Of a stretch of DNA of 64,000 nucleotides, positions 34,486 to 43,075 are shown in pieces. The translations under genes and the position numbers were made by a program. Location: assembly GCA_026004775.1 (NCBI GenBank), contig BPJU01000002.1, forward strand, positions 428,435 through 492,434, in the 5' to 3' direction. The DNA is from Pirellulaceae bacterium (GTDB taxonomy: Bacteria > Planctomycetota > Planctomycetia > Pirellulales > Pirellulaceae). The notes beneath the pieces are model-generated. The model ran no database searches and had not been told where the DNA came from. It saw nothing but the letters and a program-made list of their open reading frames with translations. The stretch's first letter is position 1. Each line of letters begins with the position of its first letter.

Positions 34486-35148
34486 ATGGTACGAGCGTTA
34501 GCGTTGGGCGTGATGTTGGCGGTGGCCAGCGTGGCGCAGGCCGGCCAGATTCGCGGGTTTTATCTGGAGACACGCACGTGCCAGGTATACACGGGACCTT
34601 GTTTTGCCAACAGTGAAATGGGCCTGACAGGCCGCGATGCAATCATGGCATGGCACATCGACCAAGGTTCACTGGCCGGTGTGGATCTTTCCGGGTTGAA
34701 TGTGGTGCTGGTGCTGCGGGCAACGGATACGCTGGGACACCAGGGAATCGACGGTGCCGGAGAGGTGCGGTCGGTGCTGTTGCTCGATGAACGGGCGGAC
34801 GCCCAGCAGCGGGAGGCGTTGGCGTCTTTCGTCAAGCAGTATGCCGGGCGTGCGGCCGAACGGATCGTGGAAGTGCGGGTGGTTCCGATCCAAATGTCGT
34901 TGGATCAGAGCAACCTGGTCGGCACGCTGGTGGCTGGCCGCGAAGTGAAGTTGGCCACACGCAAGGCGCGAGCCACCGATTGCATCTGTTCGAACGAAGT
35001 CGCCTTTTATCCGCCGCTGGCGCCGGTCCATCAATTCGCCGCCGGTATTACCACCGAGGGCGAATTCCGTGGAACCGGATTGGGGGCGCGCTGGTCGACC
35101 CCGGAATCACGCAGTGCTTACGTAGGCATTTTCCGCTATGGTTCGTAA
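34486..35148 (+). CDS. DUF1326 domain secreted protein
   Basis: A 220-residue exported protein. GGGAGG lies 6 bases before the ATG, and the signal peptide ends at VAQAGQ. The DUF1326 domain is clear: GFYLETRTCQVYTGPCFANS at the start, GLTGRDAIMAWHIDQGSLAGVDLSGL in the middle and a pair of Cys (TDCICSNEVAF) near the C-terminus. The four Cys are candidates for disulfide or metal binding. Function of the family is unknown. A good terminator follows 77 bases downstream. Confidence 0.9.
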   Translation: MVRALALGVMLAVASVAQAGQIRGFYLETRTCQVYTGPCFANSEMGLTGRDAIMAWHIDQGSLAGVDLSGLNVVLVLRATDTLGHQGIDGAGEVRSVLLLDERADAQQREALASFVKQYAGRAAERIVEVRVVPIQMSLDQSNLVGTLVAGREVKLATRKARATDCICSNEVAFYPPLAPVHQFAAGITTEGEFRGTGLGARWSTPESRSAYVGIFRYGS

Positions 35149-35224
35149 GCCCGCCACCGGGTTGGTTTGCACCGGCGCTGGCTTAGGAGCATGACCGCAT
35201 TGCGTTCGTGGGGTTTCTCAAAAC

Positions 35225-35254
35225 AAGCGTCCGGTCAATGCTGGCCGGACGCTT
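35225..35254 (+). terminator. Intrinsic terminator after DUF1326 gene
   Basis: A 10-bp stem (AAGCGTCCGG / CCGGACGCTT) with a 10-base loop followed by a short T-run (five Ts), located 77 bases after the stop at 35148. Confidence 0.75.
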
Positions 35255-35308
35255 TTTGGTTGCAAAAGATATAGGCACTTGCCGGAATCCGCGTCGAGGA
35301 GCTCAAGC

Positions 35309-35965
35309 ATGCAAAGATCGCTGTTGTGGGCCGCTGCACTGGTGGGACTGCTGGCAGCGGCCGCTGTGGGCCAAGACTACCGTATCGAAGTGTTGTCTGA
35401 ATCGCCTGCCGCCGAAGGGTTATCCCCGGCCATCGCCTCGCAACTGGCTCCGCAGGCCGTACGCATTCTTCGGCGGAGCCGCCCGGTGTTCGATATCTGG
35501 TTGTGCCGTGAACTGACCGTGCCCACCTTGCAAGTACCGGCCGACGTTTTGTTTCCTCTTGAGCCGGGACAATTGGTGGGACTGATCCGTGTGCACCGCA
35601 AGACAATGGATTTCCGCGGGCAGGACATTGAACCAGGAACGTACACCTTGCGGTTCGGCTTGCAGCCGGTCGACGGGGCTCATGTGGGAACCTCGCCGAC
35701 TCGCGATTTCTTGTTGCTCCTGCCGTTGAACCGCGACACCGATCCAGGCAAGATCGAGTACAAGAAGCTCACCGAATGGAGTGCGGAAGTAGCCGGCACC
35801 ACGCATCCGTGTTTGCTGTCACTTCAGCGTGCCGCCGGCGACGGGCCGGTGCGCGAATGGGAAGAGCGCGGCTGGTGGCTGGTGCGGCTGGAGCTGCCTG
35901 TGGTGCATCAGGGCGCCAAACACCCGCTGTCGGTCGATCTGGTGGTGGAAGGCCAAGCCGAATAA
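35309..35965 (+). CDS. Exported hypothetical protein
   Basis: A 218-residue protein with a signal peptide (LLWAAALVGLLAAAAVGQ) and a GAGGAG motif 7 bases before the ATG. The body is beta-rich, with EPGTYTLRFGLQPVDGAHVG and WWLVRLELPVV segments; the EPGTYTLRFG motif is common in a family of exported planctomycete proteins that I cannot name. It is the first of two genes separated by 89 bases, the second being the Cys-rich protein at 36055. Confidence 0.75.
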   Translation: MQRSLLWAAALVGLLAAAAVGQDYRIEVLSESPAAEGLSPAIASQLAPQAVRILRRSRPVFDIWLCRELTVPTLQVPADVLFPLEPGQLVGLIRVHRKTMDFRGQDIEPGTYTLRFGLQPVDGAHVGTSPTRDFLLLLPLNRDTDPGKIEYKKLTEWSAEVAGTTHPCLLSLQRAAGDGPVREWEERGWWLVRLELPVVHQGAKHPLSVDLVVEGQAE

Positions 35966-36054
35966 TGCCGGCTGGCTGGCCGGAATCGGGCAGAGATTCC
36001 CACGTCCCTGGAGTGACCGGCGGCGTGGTAGCCGCGGTCGAGGGAGCATTGACG

Positions 36055-36564
36055 ATGGCGAGGCGCCTTTGGTTACAGGCCGCATGCGCGCTACTGTTGG
36101 CTGCAACTTCCGCTGATTCGGCCCCCCTTGCAGCCCAACAATCGGAAGCACGGCCTGAGTTCGAGACGTTCACGATTGCCGGCCGCATCGTGTGGCTCAA
36201 CGAAGCGCTGTCCCGGCGCTTCGGAATCCAAACGGTGCCGGAGGCTCGCGAACAGATGTTTGCTCTGGAGACGGACCAGGGCGAATTGTTTGGGATTGCC
36301 GAGGATATCCGCGGGCGGGCACTGCGCCGGGACGAACGGCTGCGGCAGTTGAAGCGCTGCGAGTTGCTGGTGCGGCGCTATCGGGGCTCGCCGGTCGTGC
36401 AGATCATTCGTATGTTCGAAGTCGACGGCGACAAGCGTTACGAGCTGGACTATTACTGCGACATTTGTGCGATCACGATGTTCGAGCTCAAAGCGTGCGA
36501 CTGTTGCCAGGGACCGATTCGGTTGCGCCGCCGCGAAGTCCCTGCCGATGGGAAGCTCCCCTGA
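36055..36564 (+). CDS. Exported Cys-rich hypothetical protein
   Basis: A 169-residue exported protein with AGGGAG 8 bases before the ATG and a signal peptide (LQAACALLLAATSADSA). The N-terminal half is an ordinary globular segment. The end carries five Cys in about 20 residues (YYCDICAITMFELKACDCC), an arrangement suited to metal or cluster binding. It may be functionally linked to the molybdenum hydroxylase operon starting 190 bases downstream, but that is only proximity. I do not recognise the family. Confidence 0.72.
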   Translation: MARRLWLQAACALLLAATSADSAPLAAQQSEARPEFETFTIAGRIVWLNEALSRRFGIQTVPEAREQMFALETDQGELFGIAEDIRGRALRRDERLRQLKRCELLVRRYRGSPVVQIIRMFEVDGDKRYELDYYCDICAITMFELKACDCCQGPIRLRRREVPADGKLP

Positions 36565-36753
36565 GGCGGGCTTGCGCCTGGGTAGCCCATGGTAGCCGGC
36601 CCGAGCTCGGTTCCGTTTGTTATGTGGCGGCGCACCGTTGTATTGCTTTTCGGAAAGCGTATAATCGGCACCAAAGCGGAGACGGCGCAGTGCACCTGTC
36701 AGCCGGTCAGTGCACCGCATAGCCGGGGCATTTTTCCAAAGAAAGGTGTTCTT

Positions 36754-37371
36754 ATGATGCACGCGCACGAGGATACCAGCCGGCGAAGTGGTTTTAGTCG
36801 GCGCGAATTCTTGAAAGGCTCGGGGGTTGCAGCCGCCGCCACGGCTCTTGCCCAACAGAGTGCGTCTGTGGCCCAGGAGCAAGGAGTCGAGGTGGTGCGC
36901 GGGAAGAAGCGCATCACGGTCGAAGTGAACGGTGAGCCGGTTTCTGTCGAGGTCGAGACGCGCACCACATTGCTCGAGATGTTGCGCTATCAGTTGGACC
37001 TGACGGGAGCCAAACCGGTAAGCACCGACGGCAGTTGTGGTGCCAGCACGGTGCTGGTCGATGGCAAGCCCGCGCTGGCGGCCGCCCTGCTGGCCATCGC
37101 TTGCGACGGCAAGAAAATCCAGACCGTCGAGAGTCTGGCTAAGCCCGAACTGGATCCGGTGCCCAAGGCGTTCGTCGAGCACGACGCGCAGCAGTGCGGC
37201 TTCTGTACTCCCGGCTTCGTGATGGCCGTGCGGGCCTTCCTCAACCAGCATCCCCATGCCACGGAAGAGGAGATCCGCAACGGACTGAATGGCAACATCT
37301 GCCGGTGTGGTACGTATGCCAATGTGTTTCAAGCGGTCCTCTCCTTGGTGAAAGGAGGCGCAAATGGCTAA
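36754..37371 (+). CDS. Molybdenum hydroxylase small subunit, Tat-exported, with altered N-terminal cluster ligands
   Basis: A 205-residue [2Fe-2S] subunit of the xanthine dehydrogenase/CO dehydrogenase family. An N-terminal twin-arginine signal (SRREFLKGSGVAAAATA) predicts export in a folded state. The C-terminal cluster site is complete: C148-GF-C151 and C183-R-C185. The N-terminal plant-type site is not: the family pattern C-x4-C-x2-C-x11-C reads S90-x4-C95-x2-S98-x11-A110, so three of four ligands are missing, although C117 is nearby. Either that cluster is lost or it is bound in an unusual way. The stop overlaps the next ATG by 8 bases. The substrate is unknown. Confidence 0.88.
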   Translation: MMHAHEDTSRRSGFSRREFLKGSGVAAAATALAQQSASVAQEQGVEVVRGKKRITVEVNGEPVSVEVETRTTLLEMLRYQLDLTGAKPVSTDGSCGASTVLVDGKPALAAALLAIACDGKKIQTVESLAKPELDPVPKAFVEHDAQQCGFCTPGFVMAVRAFLNQHPHATEEEIRNGLNGNICRCGTYANVFQAVLSLVKGGANG

Positions 37372-39559
37372 CTACGCATGGCCCAGCCGAGATGAAGCTC
37401 AAGTCATCGGCAAGAAGACCTCGCGGCTCGACGGGGTTGCCAAATCGACCGGAACTGCCAAATACACGTATGACGTGAACCTCAAAGGTCAACTGATCGC
37501 CAAAGCTTTGGGTTGCCCGCACGCCCACTGCCGCATCACCAAGATCGATACGTCGCCGGCGTTGCGTGTTCCGGGAGTGGTACACGTGGAGGTGTTGCGG
37601 GATGCCGGCAGTGAAATCGAATGGCAGGGAGAAATCCTGGCCGTGGTGGCTGCCGAGACGGAAGGTGCCGCAGCCGAGGGTGTGAAGGCGATTCGAGTCG
37701 AGTACGAACCGTTGGACGTGTTCGTCAAGGATTATGACCTGGAAGCGGCCGAGCGTGCCGGTCGCACGTCCAGCGGCGGCGGCCGCGTGCAGACCGAACG
37801 CGAACCAGGTCCCAACGACGACGAAGACAAGTTCGCCGATGCGGAAATCGAACGGCTGCTCAAAGCGTCGAAGTACGTCGTGGAAGGCTTCTACGGGATC
37901 GACCCCATTACGCACTGCTGCCTGGAGCCGCACGGTTCGACCGTGGAATTCAAAGACGGTAAGCTGCTGGCGTACCTATCGACCCAGAACGTTTCCGGCA
38001 CCGATGATGGTTTCGCTCGGGATTTGAACCTCACCGCCAGCGATGTGGAGGTGCGCTGCGACTATATCGGTGGGGGGTTCGGCAGCAAGTTTGCTCCGGA
38101 TTATTGGGGCGTGGCTGCTGCTCGGATCAGCCAAAAAACCGGACGTCCGGTGAAGTTCATGCTCGACCGGGATCTGGAACTGAAGCTGGCCGGCAATCGC
38201 CCCTCGGCTTATTTGAAAGTGCGGGTGGGTGCCGACGAAAACGGTGTGATTCAGGTGTGGGATTCTCACCACTGGGGTACCGGAGGCGCTACGGGTGGCG
38301 CGGTGAGCCAGAATGTGGTGCCGTATGTACTGGTACCGAAGAATTACCGGCGGCGCGTTACCAATATCAAGACGAACGCTGCACCGGCGCGGGCGTGGCG
38401 AGCGCCGAACCACCCGCAGGCCTGTGCCATCTCGCAAACCGTCATCGACGACCTGGCTCGCGTCATGGGCAAGGATAGCTACGACGTCTTCCTGGCCAAC
38501 CTGGTGAACGCCACCAATGGCAAGGCCGATGTGTACCGCGAGCAGATGCGGATTGCCGCCGAATTGATGGGGTGGAAGGAAAAGTACCACCTGCACGGCA
38601 AAGGGCCCCGCAATGGCTCGATCGTGGAGGGCCTCGGTATGGCCTTGCACACCTGGGGTGGTGCCGCGAACAACTCATCGTGCACGCTGCGCATCCGTCC
38701 GGATGGCAGCGTCGAGTCCTGGTGTGGTACTCAGGATCTTGGCACAGGCACGCGTACCGTGTGTGCGATGGTGTTGGCGGAGACGTTTGGTTTGAGCCCG
38801 GCAGACGTGCGCGTCAACATCGGCTCATCGAAGTATCCGGTAAGCGGTGCTTCGGGGGGCAGCACTACCGTCGGTGGTGTGTCGGAATCCCATCGCCGTG
38901 CCGCACAGGATGCGCTGGAAAAGCTGTTCGCCTTGGTGGCTCCGAAACTCGAGGCGCAAGCTGAGCAATTGGAAGCGGTCGGCGGGCGGATTCGCGTCAA
39001 AGGTGCCCCGCAGCGGAGCATCTCGTGGAAAGAAGCCTGTGCCCTGCTGGGCGACATGCCTCTGGAAGTCACGCAAAGCTACCGGTCCGGGACACCGAGT
39101 CCCTTGAGCAGCAGTCAGGTGGCCGGCGTGCAGATGGCTCATGTGGCCGTGGACTTGGAAACCGGAGTGGTCCGGATGAAGAAGTTCGTGGCGGTGCAGG
39201 ATCAAGGCCTGGTGATCAATCCCAAAACGTGCGCCAGCCAGATCTATGGAGGTGTCTGCATGGGGATCGCCGGGGCGCTGTTCGAACAGCGCATCATGGA
39301 CCCGGAAACCGGTGCCTTTGTCAATTGCGAACTGTCCGACTACCGCCTGCCTCGGTTGGGCGATGTCGGCGAGATCATCGTGCACTTGTATGAGCCGGAC
39401 AGCGAGCGGCAGCGGGGTGTGGTAGGTAACGGCGAACCGCCGGTGATCAGTCCCATTGCCGCTATATCCAATGCCATCTGTAACGCCACCGGCGTGCGGG
39501 TTCCGGTTGCTCCGTACACGCCGCAGCGGGTGCTTGAAGCCTTGCAGAGGAGGGCATAA
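37364..39559 (+). CDS. Molybdenum hydroxylase large (Moco-binding) subunit
   Basis: A 731-residue molybdopterin subunit of the xanthine dehydrogenase/aldehyde oxidase family, overlapping the small subunit gene by 8 bases. Visible family elements are the N-terminal hammerhead (RLDGVAKSTGTAKYTYDV), the Moco-binding YIGGGFGSKFAPD, the APARAWRAPNHPQACAI strand, CGTQDLGTGTRTV, and near the C-terminus VVGNGEPPVISPIAAI, which contains the catalytic Glu of the GxGE motif. No signal peptide is present; it would be co-exported with the Tat-targeted small subunit. The substrate is not deducible, but the periplasmic YagTSR-type arrangement suggests an aldehyde. Confidence 0.93.
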   Translation: MANYAWPSRDEAQVIGKKTSRLDGVAKSTGTAKYTYDVNLKGQLIAKALGCPHAHCRITKIDTSPALRVPGVVHVEVLRDAGSEIEWQGEILAVVAAETEGAAAEGVKAIRVEYEPLDVFVKDYDLEAAERAGRTSSGGGRVQTEREPGPNDDEDKFADAEIERLLKASKYVVEGFYGIDPITHCCLEPHGSTVEFKDGKLLAYLSTQNVSGTDDGFARDLNLTASDVEVRCDYIGGGFGSKFAPDYWGVAAARISQKTGRPVKFMLDRDLELKLAGNRPSAYLKVRVGADENGVIQVWDSHHWGTGGATGGAVSQNVVPYVLVPKNYRRRVTNIKTNAAPARAWRAPNHPQACAISQTVIDDLARVMGKDSYDVFLANLVNATNGKADVYREQMRIAAELMGWKEKYHLHGKGPRNGSIVEGLGMALHTWGGAANNSSCTLRIRPDGSVESWCGTQDLGTGTRTVCAMVLAETFGLSPADVRVNIGSSKYPVSGASGGSTTVGGVSESHRRAAQDALEKLFALVAPKLEAQAEQLEAVGGRIRVKGAPQRSISWKEACALLGDMPLEVTQSYRSGTPSPLSSSQVAGVQMAHVAVDLETGVVRMKKFVAVQDQGLVINPKTCASQIYGGVCMGIAGALFEQRIMDPETGAFVNCELSDYRLPRLGDVGEIIVHLYEPDSERQRGVVGNGEPPVISPIAAISNAICNATGVRVPVAPYTPQRVLEALQRRA

Positions 39560-39561
39560 CG

Positions 39562-40554
39562 ATGAAGCTATTCGAATATGCGGCACCACGCACCGAAGCC
39601 GAGGTGCTCCAGGTTTTGTCGCCTGAATTCGGCAAGACCGAAATCCTTGCCGGTGGCACGGACTTGATCGGCCTGATGAAGAAAATGATCGTCACCCCCG
39701 ACCGGGTGGTGAACATCATGAATGTGCCGACGCTTCAGGGCATCGAGCCGACGGACGAGGGGGGCGTGCGCATCGGCGCAGCCACCACGCTGGACGTCGT
39801 CCGCACCAGTCCCTACATGAAGCCCTATTCGGCCGTGCTCCAGGTGATCGCCGGCATCAACAGCCTACAGCTTCAGGCTCAGGGCACGATCGGCGGCGAA
39901 CTGTGCCGCCGGCCTCAGTGCTGGTTTTTCCGAAACGGCGAAGGGCTGTTTTGGAGTTCACGGCATGGGACCGGCGAGCGGGACGATCGCTATCACGCGA
40001 TCTTTGACAACGAAGGTCCCGCCCGGTTCGTCTCCCCGTCGCGAATCGCACCGGCCTTGATCGCGCTGGGTGCTCGCTTGCGGGTCATTGGACCGCGTGC
40101 TGAGGACGAGCAGTGGGTGCCGGCTTCGGCCTTTTTCCAGAAGCCGAAACATGAGCAGCAGAAGGAAACGATTCTGCGGCCCGACCAGTTGTTGACGCAC
40201 ATCGAGCTGCCACCGGTGGACGGTTGGTTAAGCGCGACATATGAGGTGCGGCAGAGCGTCGGGCCGGATGCGCCGCTGGCCGCCGCCGCTTGTGCATTCC
40301 GGCACAGCGGCGGGATTGTACGCGAAGCGCGGATCGTCCTTGGACAAGTAGCGCCCACGCCGTGGTATTCACACGAAGCGGTGGCGGCACTGGTGGGAAT
40401 GCCCGTTACGGTCGAAACGGCGGAAATCGCCGGCCAAGCGGCCGTTCAGCGCGCACGGCCATTGAATAACAACGCGTACAAGGTTCAGCTGGCGAAAGTG
40501 GCGGTGAAACGGGCCATTCTGCTGGCGGCCGGTATGAATCCCGGGGGATTTTAA
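39562..40554 (+). CDS. Molybdenum hydroxylase FAD-binding subunit
   Basis: A 330-residue flavin subunit, starting 2 bases after the large subunit stop. FAD contacts are visible in AGGTDLI (residues 30-36), IGAATTLDVV and LQAQGTIGGEL. A Cys pair, C115 and C120 in GGELCRRPQCWFFR, occurs where YagS/PaoB-like relatives have the first ligands of an extra [4Fe-4S] cluster. The following segment, FWSSRHGTGERDDRYHAIF, lacks the further Cys those relatives carry, so the cluster is probably absent or reduced. The C-terminal domain is a normal CO dehydrogenase flavoprotein domain. Confidence 0.88.
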   Translation: MKLFEYAAPRTEAEVLQVLSPEFGKTEILAGGTDLIGLMKKMIVTPDRVVNIMNVPTLQGIEPTDEGGVRIGAATTLDVVRTSPYMKPYSAVLQVIAGINSLQLQAQGTIGGELCRRPQCWFFRNGEGLFWSSRHGTGERDDRYHAIFDNEGPARFVSPSRIAPALIALGARLRVIGPRAEDEQWVPASAFFQKPKHEQQKETILRPDQLLTHIELPPVDGWLSATYEVRQSVGPDAPLAAAACAFRHSGGIVREARIVLGQVAPTPWYSHEAVAALVGMPVTVETAEIAGQAAVQRARPLNNNAYKVQLAKVAVKRAILLAAGMNPGGF

Positions 40555-40626
40555 CTGCCTTTCCGAAAACCGCCCGTGGCGAGGTTATCGATACTACATG
40601 AACAGGTTTACGGATAGGCTCGGAGT

Positions 40627-40863
40627 ATGCCGTTCGTCAAGAACTACGACCTGCCCGAACCGGTGACGCAGCCCCTGTGCGTGTTTTTGCGAGTCAAGGC
40701 CGTCTACTGTTCGCCCAATGTGCGCGACGGGGTGGCGAACGACGAGCCGGACAGCGAATACGCCTGGTGCACGCTCACCCAACACGTCTACGGTCCCGAC
40801 CAAAAGTACGTGGGGCGCCGCCACTGCGTGCCGGGTCGTAGCTGTTATCGGGAGACGTATTAG
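40627..40863 (+). CDS. Small Cys-containing hypothetical protein
   Basis: A 78-residue protein starting MPFVKNYDLPEPVTQPLCV, with four more Cys spread to the C-terminus. It begins 72 bases after the molybdenum hydroxylase operon on the same strand, and a strong terminator follows 83 bases after its stop, so it may be the last gene of that transcript. AGG is 8 bases before the ATG. I do not recognise a function. The terminator position and clean frame support a real gene. Confidence 0.62.
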   Translation: MPFVKNYDLPEPVTQPLCVFLRVKAVYCSPNVRDGVANDEPDSEYAWCTLTQHVYGPDQKYVGRRHCVPGRSCYRETY

Positions 40864-41186
40864 CCGGGTGTACCGTTTAGTCGGGTGTGTAATAGAGCGG
40901 TACAGCCCGTTCAACGACTTTTGCGTCGCGCAATGTGGATTTCCTGGTCCGGCAAGTAGAGAACTTGCCGGACTTTTTTGTTGCCCAGGGGAGTTGTTGC
41001 ACGGTGGACCGAGAAGAGCCTGGCGATTCGCGGCTTGCGGGAATAACAAACTGAGGCCACATCGGTAGAATGGGTGTAAGGCGAGCCGCTCCGGCATTCG
41101 GGTAGAGTGGGTTTGAAGGAGCGGTTTTGGCTGGTCGAGCCGGGCGAATGCCGGGAACCTATCCGTCGGGAGTGGGGAGAGCCGCC
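40864..41186. other. Intergenic region with a terminator
   Basis: 323 bases between the small Cys protein and the zinc-ribbon gene. It contains the terminator at 40947-40979. The rest shows no gene or repeat; the promoter of the next gene should lie here. Confidence 0.5.
40947..40979 (+). terminator. Intrinsic terminator of the molybdenum hydroxylase unit
   Basis: A perfect 11-bp stem (GTCCGGCAAGT / ACTTGCCGGAC) with loop AGAGA and a run of six Ts, on the plus strand downstream of the hydroxylase operon and the 78-residue gene. Confidence 0.9.
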
Positions 41187-42264
41187 ATGCGTGTTGTCTG
41201 TTCGCATTGTCGCAAGGCGTTCAGTGCGCCGGACCGCTGGAAAGGCCAGCACGTGGAATGTCCCAGTTGCGGGCAAGTGACGCGGGCGGAAGATTCCCCA
41301 GGGGCGTCGTCGGCAAAGCCGTCGCGAGGGTTGGCGGAGAATGCGGCTCCGAGCACCACCCACCGTGATCGTTCCACTGGTGGATCTAAGCCGCGGGCGG
41401 CGGTTCCTGTGCCGGACGAAGACGATGAGTTGCGGTTGCTACCGGAGGAAGACTCAAAACGTCCCAAAGTATGGGTGGGTGATTTGGAAGTGGAAGACTC
41501 CGGTTCTAGCCGGCCAGCGGCGCTCGCCGTCCGGTTCGGCTGCCGCTTCACGTTCGAAGCCCCAGTCCGTAGCACGCGCGGGAGCGGCGCCTGCTTCGAG
41601 CGGTACAACGGAGGAAGCGAAAGACTGTCCCAATTGTGGTGCGCGACTGCCGCCGGATGGCATGTATTGCATCGAATGCGGTTACCACATGGGGCTTAAG
41701 CGGGTGCTGCACGGCGACCTGTCGGATTTGGATTTGGATCTTTCGGTGGGCTATGTGCGTTGGTTCCGGCGGCAGATGGAAGAGGGAGAATCGCCGGCGG
41801 GGATTCTTTGGTTGTTGCATTTACTGGTGGCGATCGTGCTGAGCGTGGTCGGGGTGGTGGGGCACCCGCGGTTGTGGGCGCTGGTGGGGCTGGTGGCGCT
41901 GGGTTATGCCGCTTTTTGGCTGTGGATTTTGAAGCTCGGGGGCGTGCATCTGCTGGGCCGTTGGTTCTGGAATTGGCGACTTTTTCTGCTGCGCCGCTTC
42001 GTGTGGTCTCGCTTGGAGAGCTATCAAATCTTGCGACCGGAGAGTCGGGCTTTTGCCGACTCGGACCTGGCGGCGGTGGAAAATCTGGAAGAGCTGCGTG
42101 TGTTGGATGCTGAGGGGACAGCGCTTACGGATAGAGCTTTGTTGACACTTCAATACTGCAAGCGGCTTCAGGCGGCGGTGGTGCGTGGCACCCGCATGAC
42201 GCGCGACGGAGTGCTTCGATTGCAAATCATGATGCCTCATCTTTCCATTTGGCATGATGATTAG
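41187..42264 (+). CDS. Double zinc-ribbon membrane protein, apparent frameshift
   Basis: This looks like one gene split over two frames. GGGGAG precedes the ATG at 41187. The first frame gives MRVVCSHCRKAFSAPDRW and ECPSCGQ, an N-terminal zinc ribbon, and an acidic linker to about 41520. The downstream frame, shifted by +1, continues with a Ser/Ala linker, a second zinc ribbon (CPNCGARLPPDG, CIECGYHMGL), two transmembrane helices (ILWLLHLLVAIVLSVVGVV, LWALVGLVALGYAAFWLW) and an LRR-like tail ending at 42264. Neither part alone makes a normal family member, and zinc-ribbon-linker-zinc-ribbon-TM proteins are common in planctomycetes. The shift lies in the overlap 41500-41560, most likely one extra base. 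It may be a sequencing error or a recent mutation; I see no slippery site or stop to suggest programmed shifting. Confidence 0.7.
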
Positions 42265-42278
42265 GAGGGGAATAAAGT

Positions 42279-42409
42279 GTGGCACGGCCGTCTCGGCCGT
42301 GTGGGCCACCCAAGACGCTGGTCAAAGCCGGTGCACAGCGCATGCTGCGCAGCCCAGACTGCCCTCTGATGGAAGCTCAACTCCCCACGGGCAAGGACGC
42401 CCGTGCCAC
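42279..42409. repeat. Inverted-repeat-bounded element, copy 2
   Basis: A 131-base copy of the element also found at 22729, 57446 and 57579, here 14 bases after the zinc-ribbon gene stop. Left end GTGGCACGGCCGTC, right end GACGCCCGTGCCAC. It has no coding capacity. Confidence 0.87.
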
Positions 42410-42439
42410 CTGCGGGTGCCATCTGCCTAGGCCATGCTA

Positions 42440-43075
42440 TCAGCTACCCCCGGATTGTTGTTTCCCTAGCTGGTTCGGTTCCGGCAATATCGGGCCCTCG
42501 GCCGGGCCAGACGGTAACGGGTGCTCGAAATAGCTCGGATCCTCCAGCCCAAACGCGTCGGCTACTCGATTAAAAAACGCAAACAATGCCGTGATGTATA
42601 CCGCCTCGGCAATTTGCGCTTCTTCCCAGCCGGCCTGGCGCAGGCGATCCACATCCGCGGCCGTAGTGCGGTACGAATGCAAAGTCAGCAAGCGTACAAA
42701 TTCCAGCAACGCGCGCTCCTTAGGCGCAACGTCTGCCCGATCCAAATCGCCGGCTGCCAGAGCTTCCACCACCGATCTGTCGGCTCCCTGCAACTGCAGG
42801 AAATAACCGTGTGAGCCCACTCAGTACGGACACCGGTTCAATCCGGAAACATACGTGGCAATCATCTCTTTGATACGCCGCGACAGATGCCCTTCTGAGA
42901 AGTGGAGCCGATACGAAAAATCCAGCACACTTCGCAAAAAATCCGCGCGCCAACTAAAACATTTGAGAATCTCCGGCACTTTGTCTCGATGAGGGTTTGC
43001 CGCCCTCCAAAGCTGATACAATTCAGCAACCTCGCCCGTCGCTTCTGTCTCTTCAACCCACTTGATAAAGGGCAT
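42440..43075 (-). CDS. AhpD-like peroxidase-related selenoprotein candidate (CxxU, in-frame TGA)
   Basis: A 211-residue cytosolic protein of the carboxymuconolactone decarboxylase/AhpD peroxidase-related family if TGA 42823-42821 is selenocysteine. The N-terminal part has the family features MPFIKWVEETEATGEVAELY and HLSRRIKEMIATYVSGLN. The active site then reads C82-P-Y-U85-V-G-S-H89, exactly the AhpD CxxCxxxH motif with the second Cys replaced by TGA. The frame runs on for 126 codons with normal helices (ADVAPKERALLEFVRLL, AGWEEAQIAEAVYITAL). A two-part hairpin with an AGUU loop follows the TGA. GGGG lies 8 bases before the ATG at 43075. AhpD proteins reduce peroxiredoxins or peroxides with the CxxC pair; Sec would make it more reactive. 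AhpD-like selenoproteins are known in other bacteria. Confidence 0.87.
42782..42817 (-). promoter_or_regulatory. SECIS-like hairpin after in-frame TGA (AhpD-like)
   Basis: Four bases after the TGA the minus strand forms a lower stem GGCUC / GAGCC and, across a 12-base 5'-side bulge, an upper stem CCUGC / GCAGG closed by the apical loop AGUU. The loop starts about 26 bases after the TGA and carries a GU, as in bacterial SECIS elements. All ten pairs are Watson-Crick. Confidence 0.78.
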
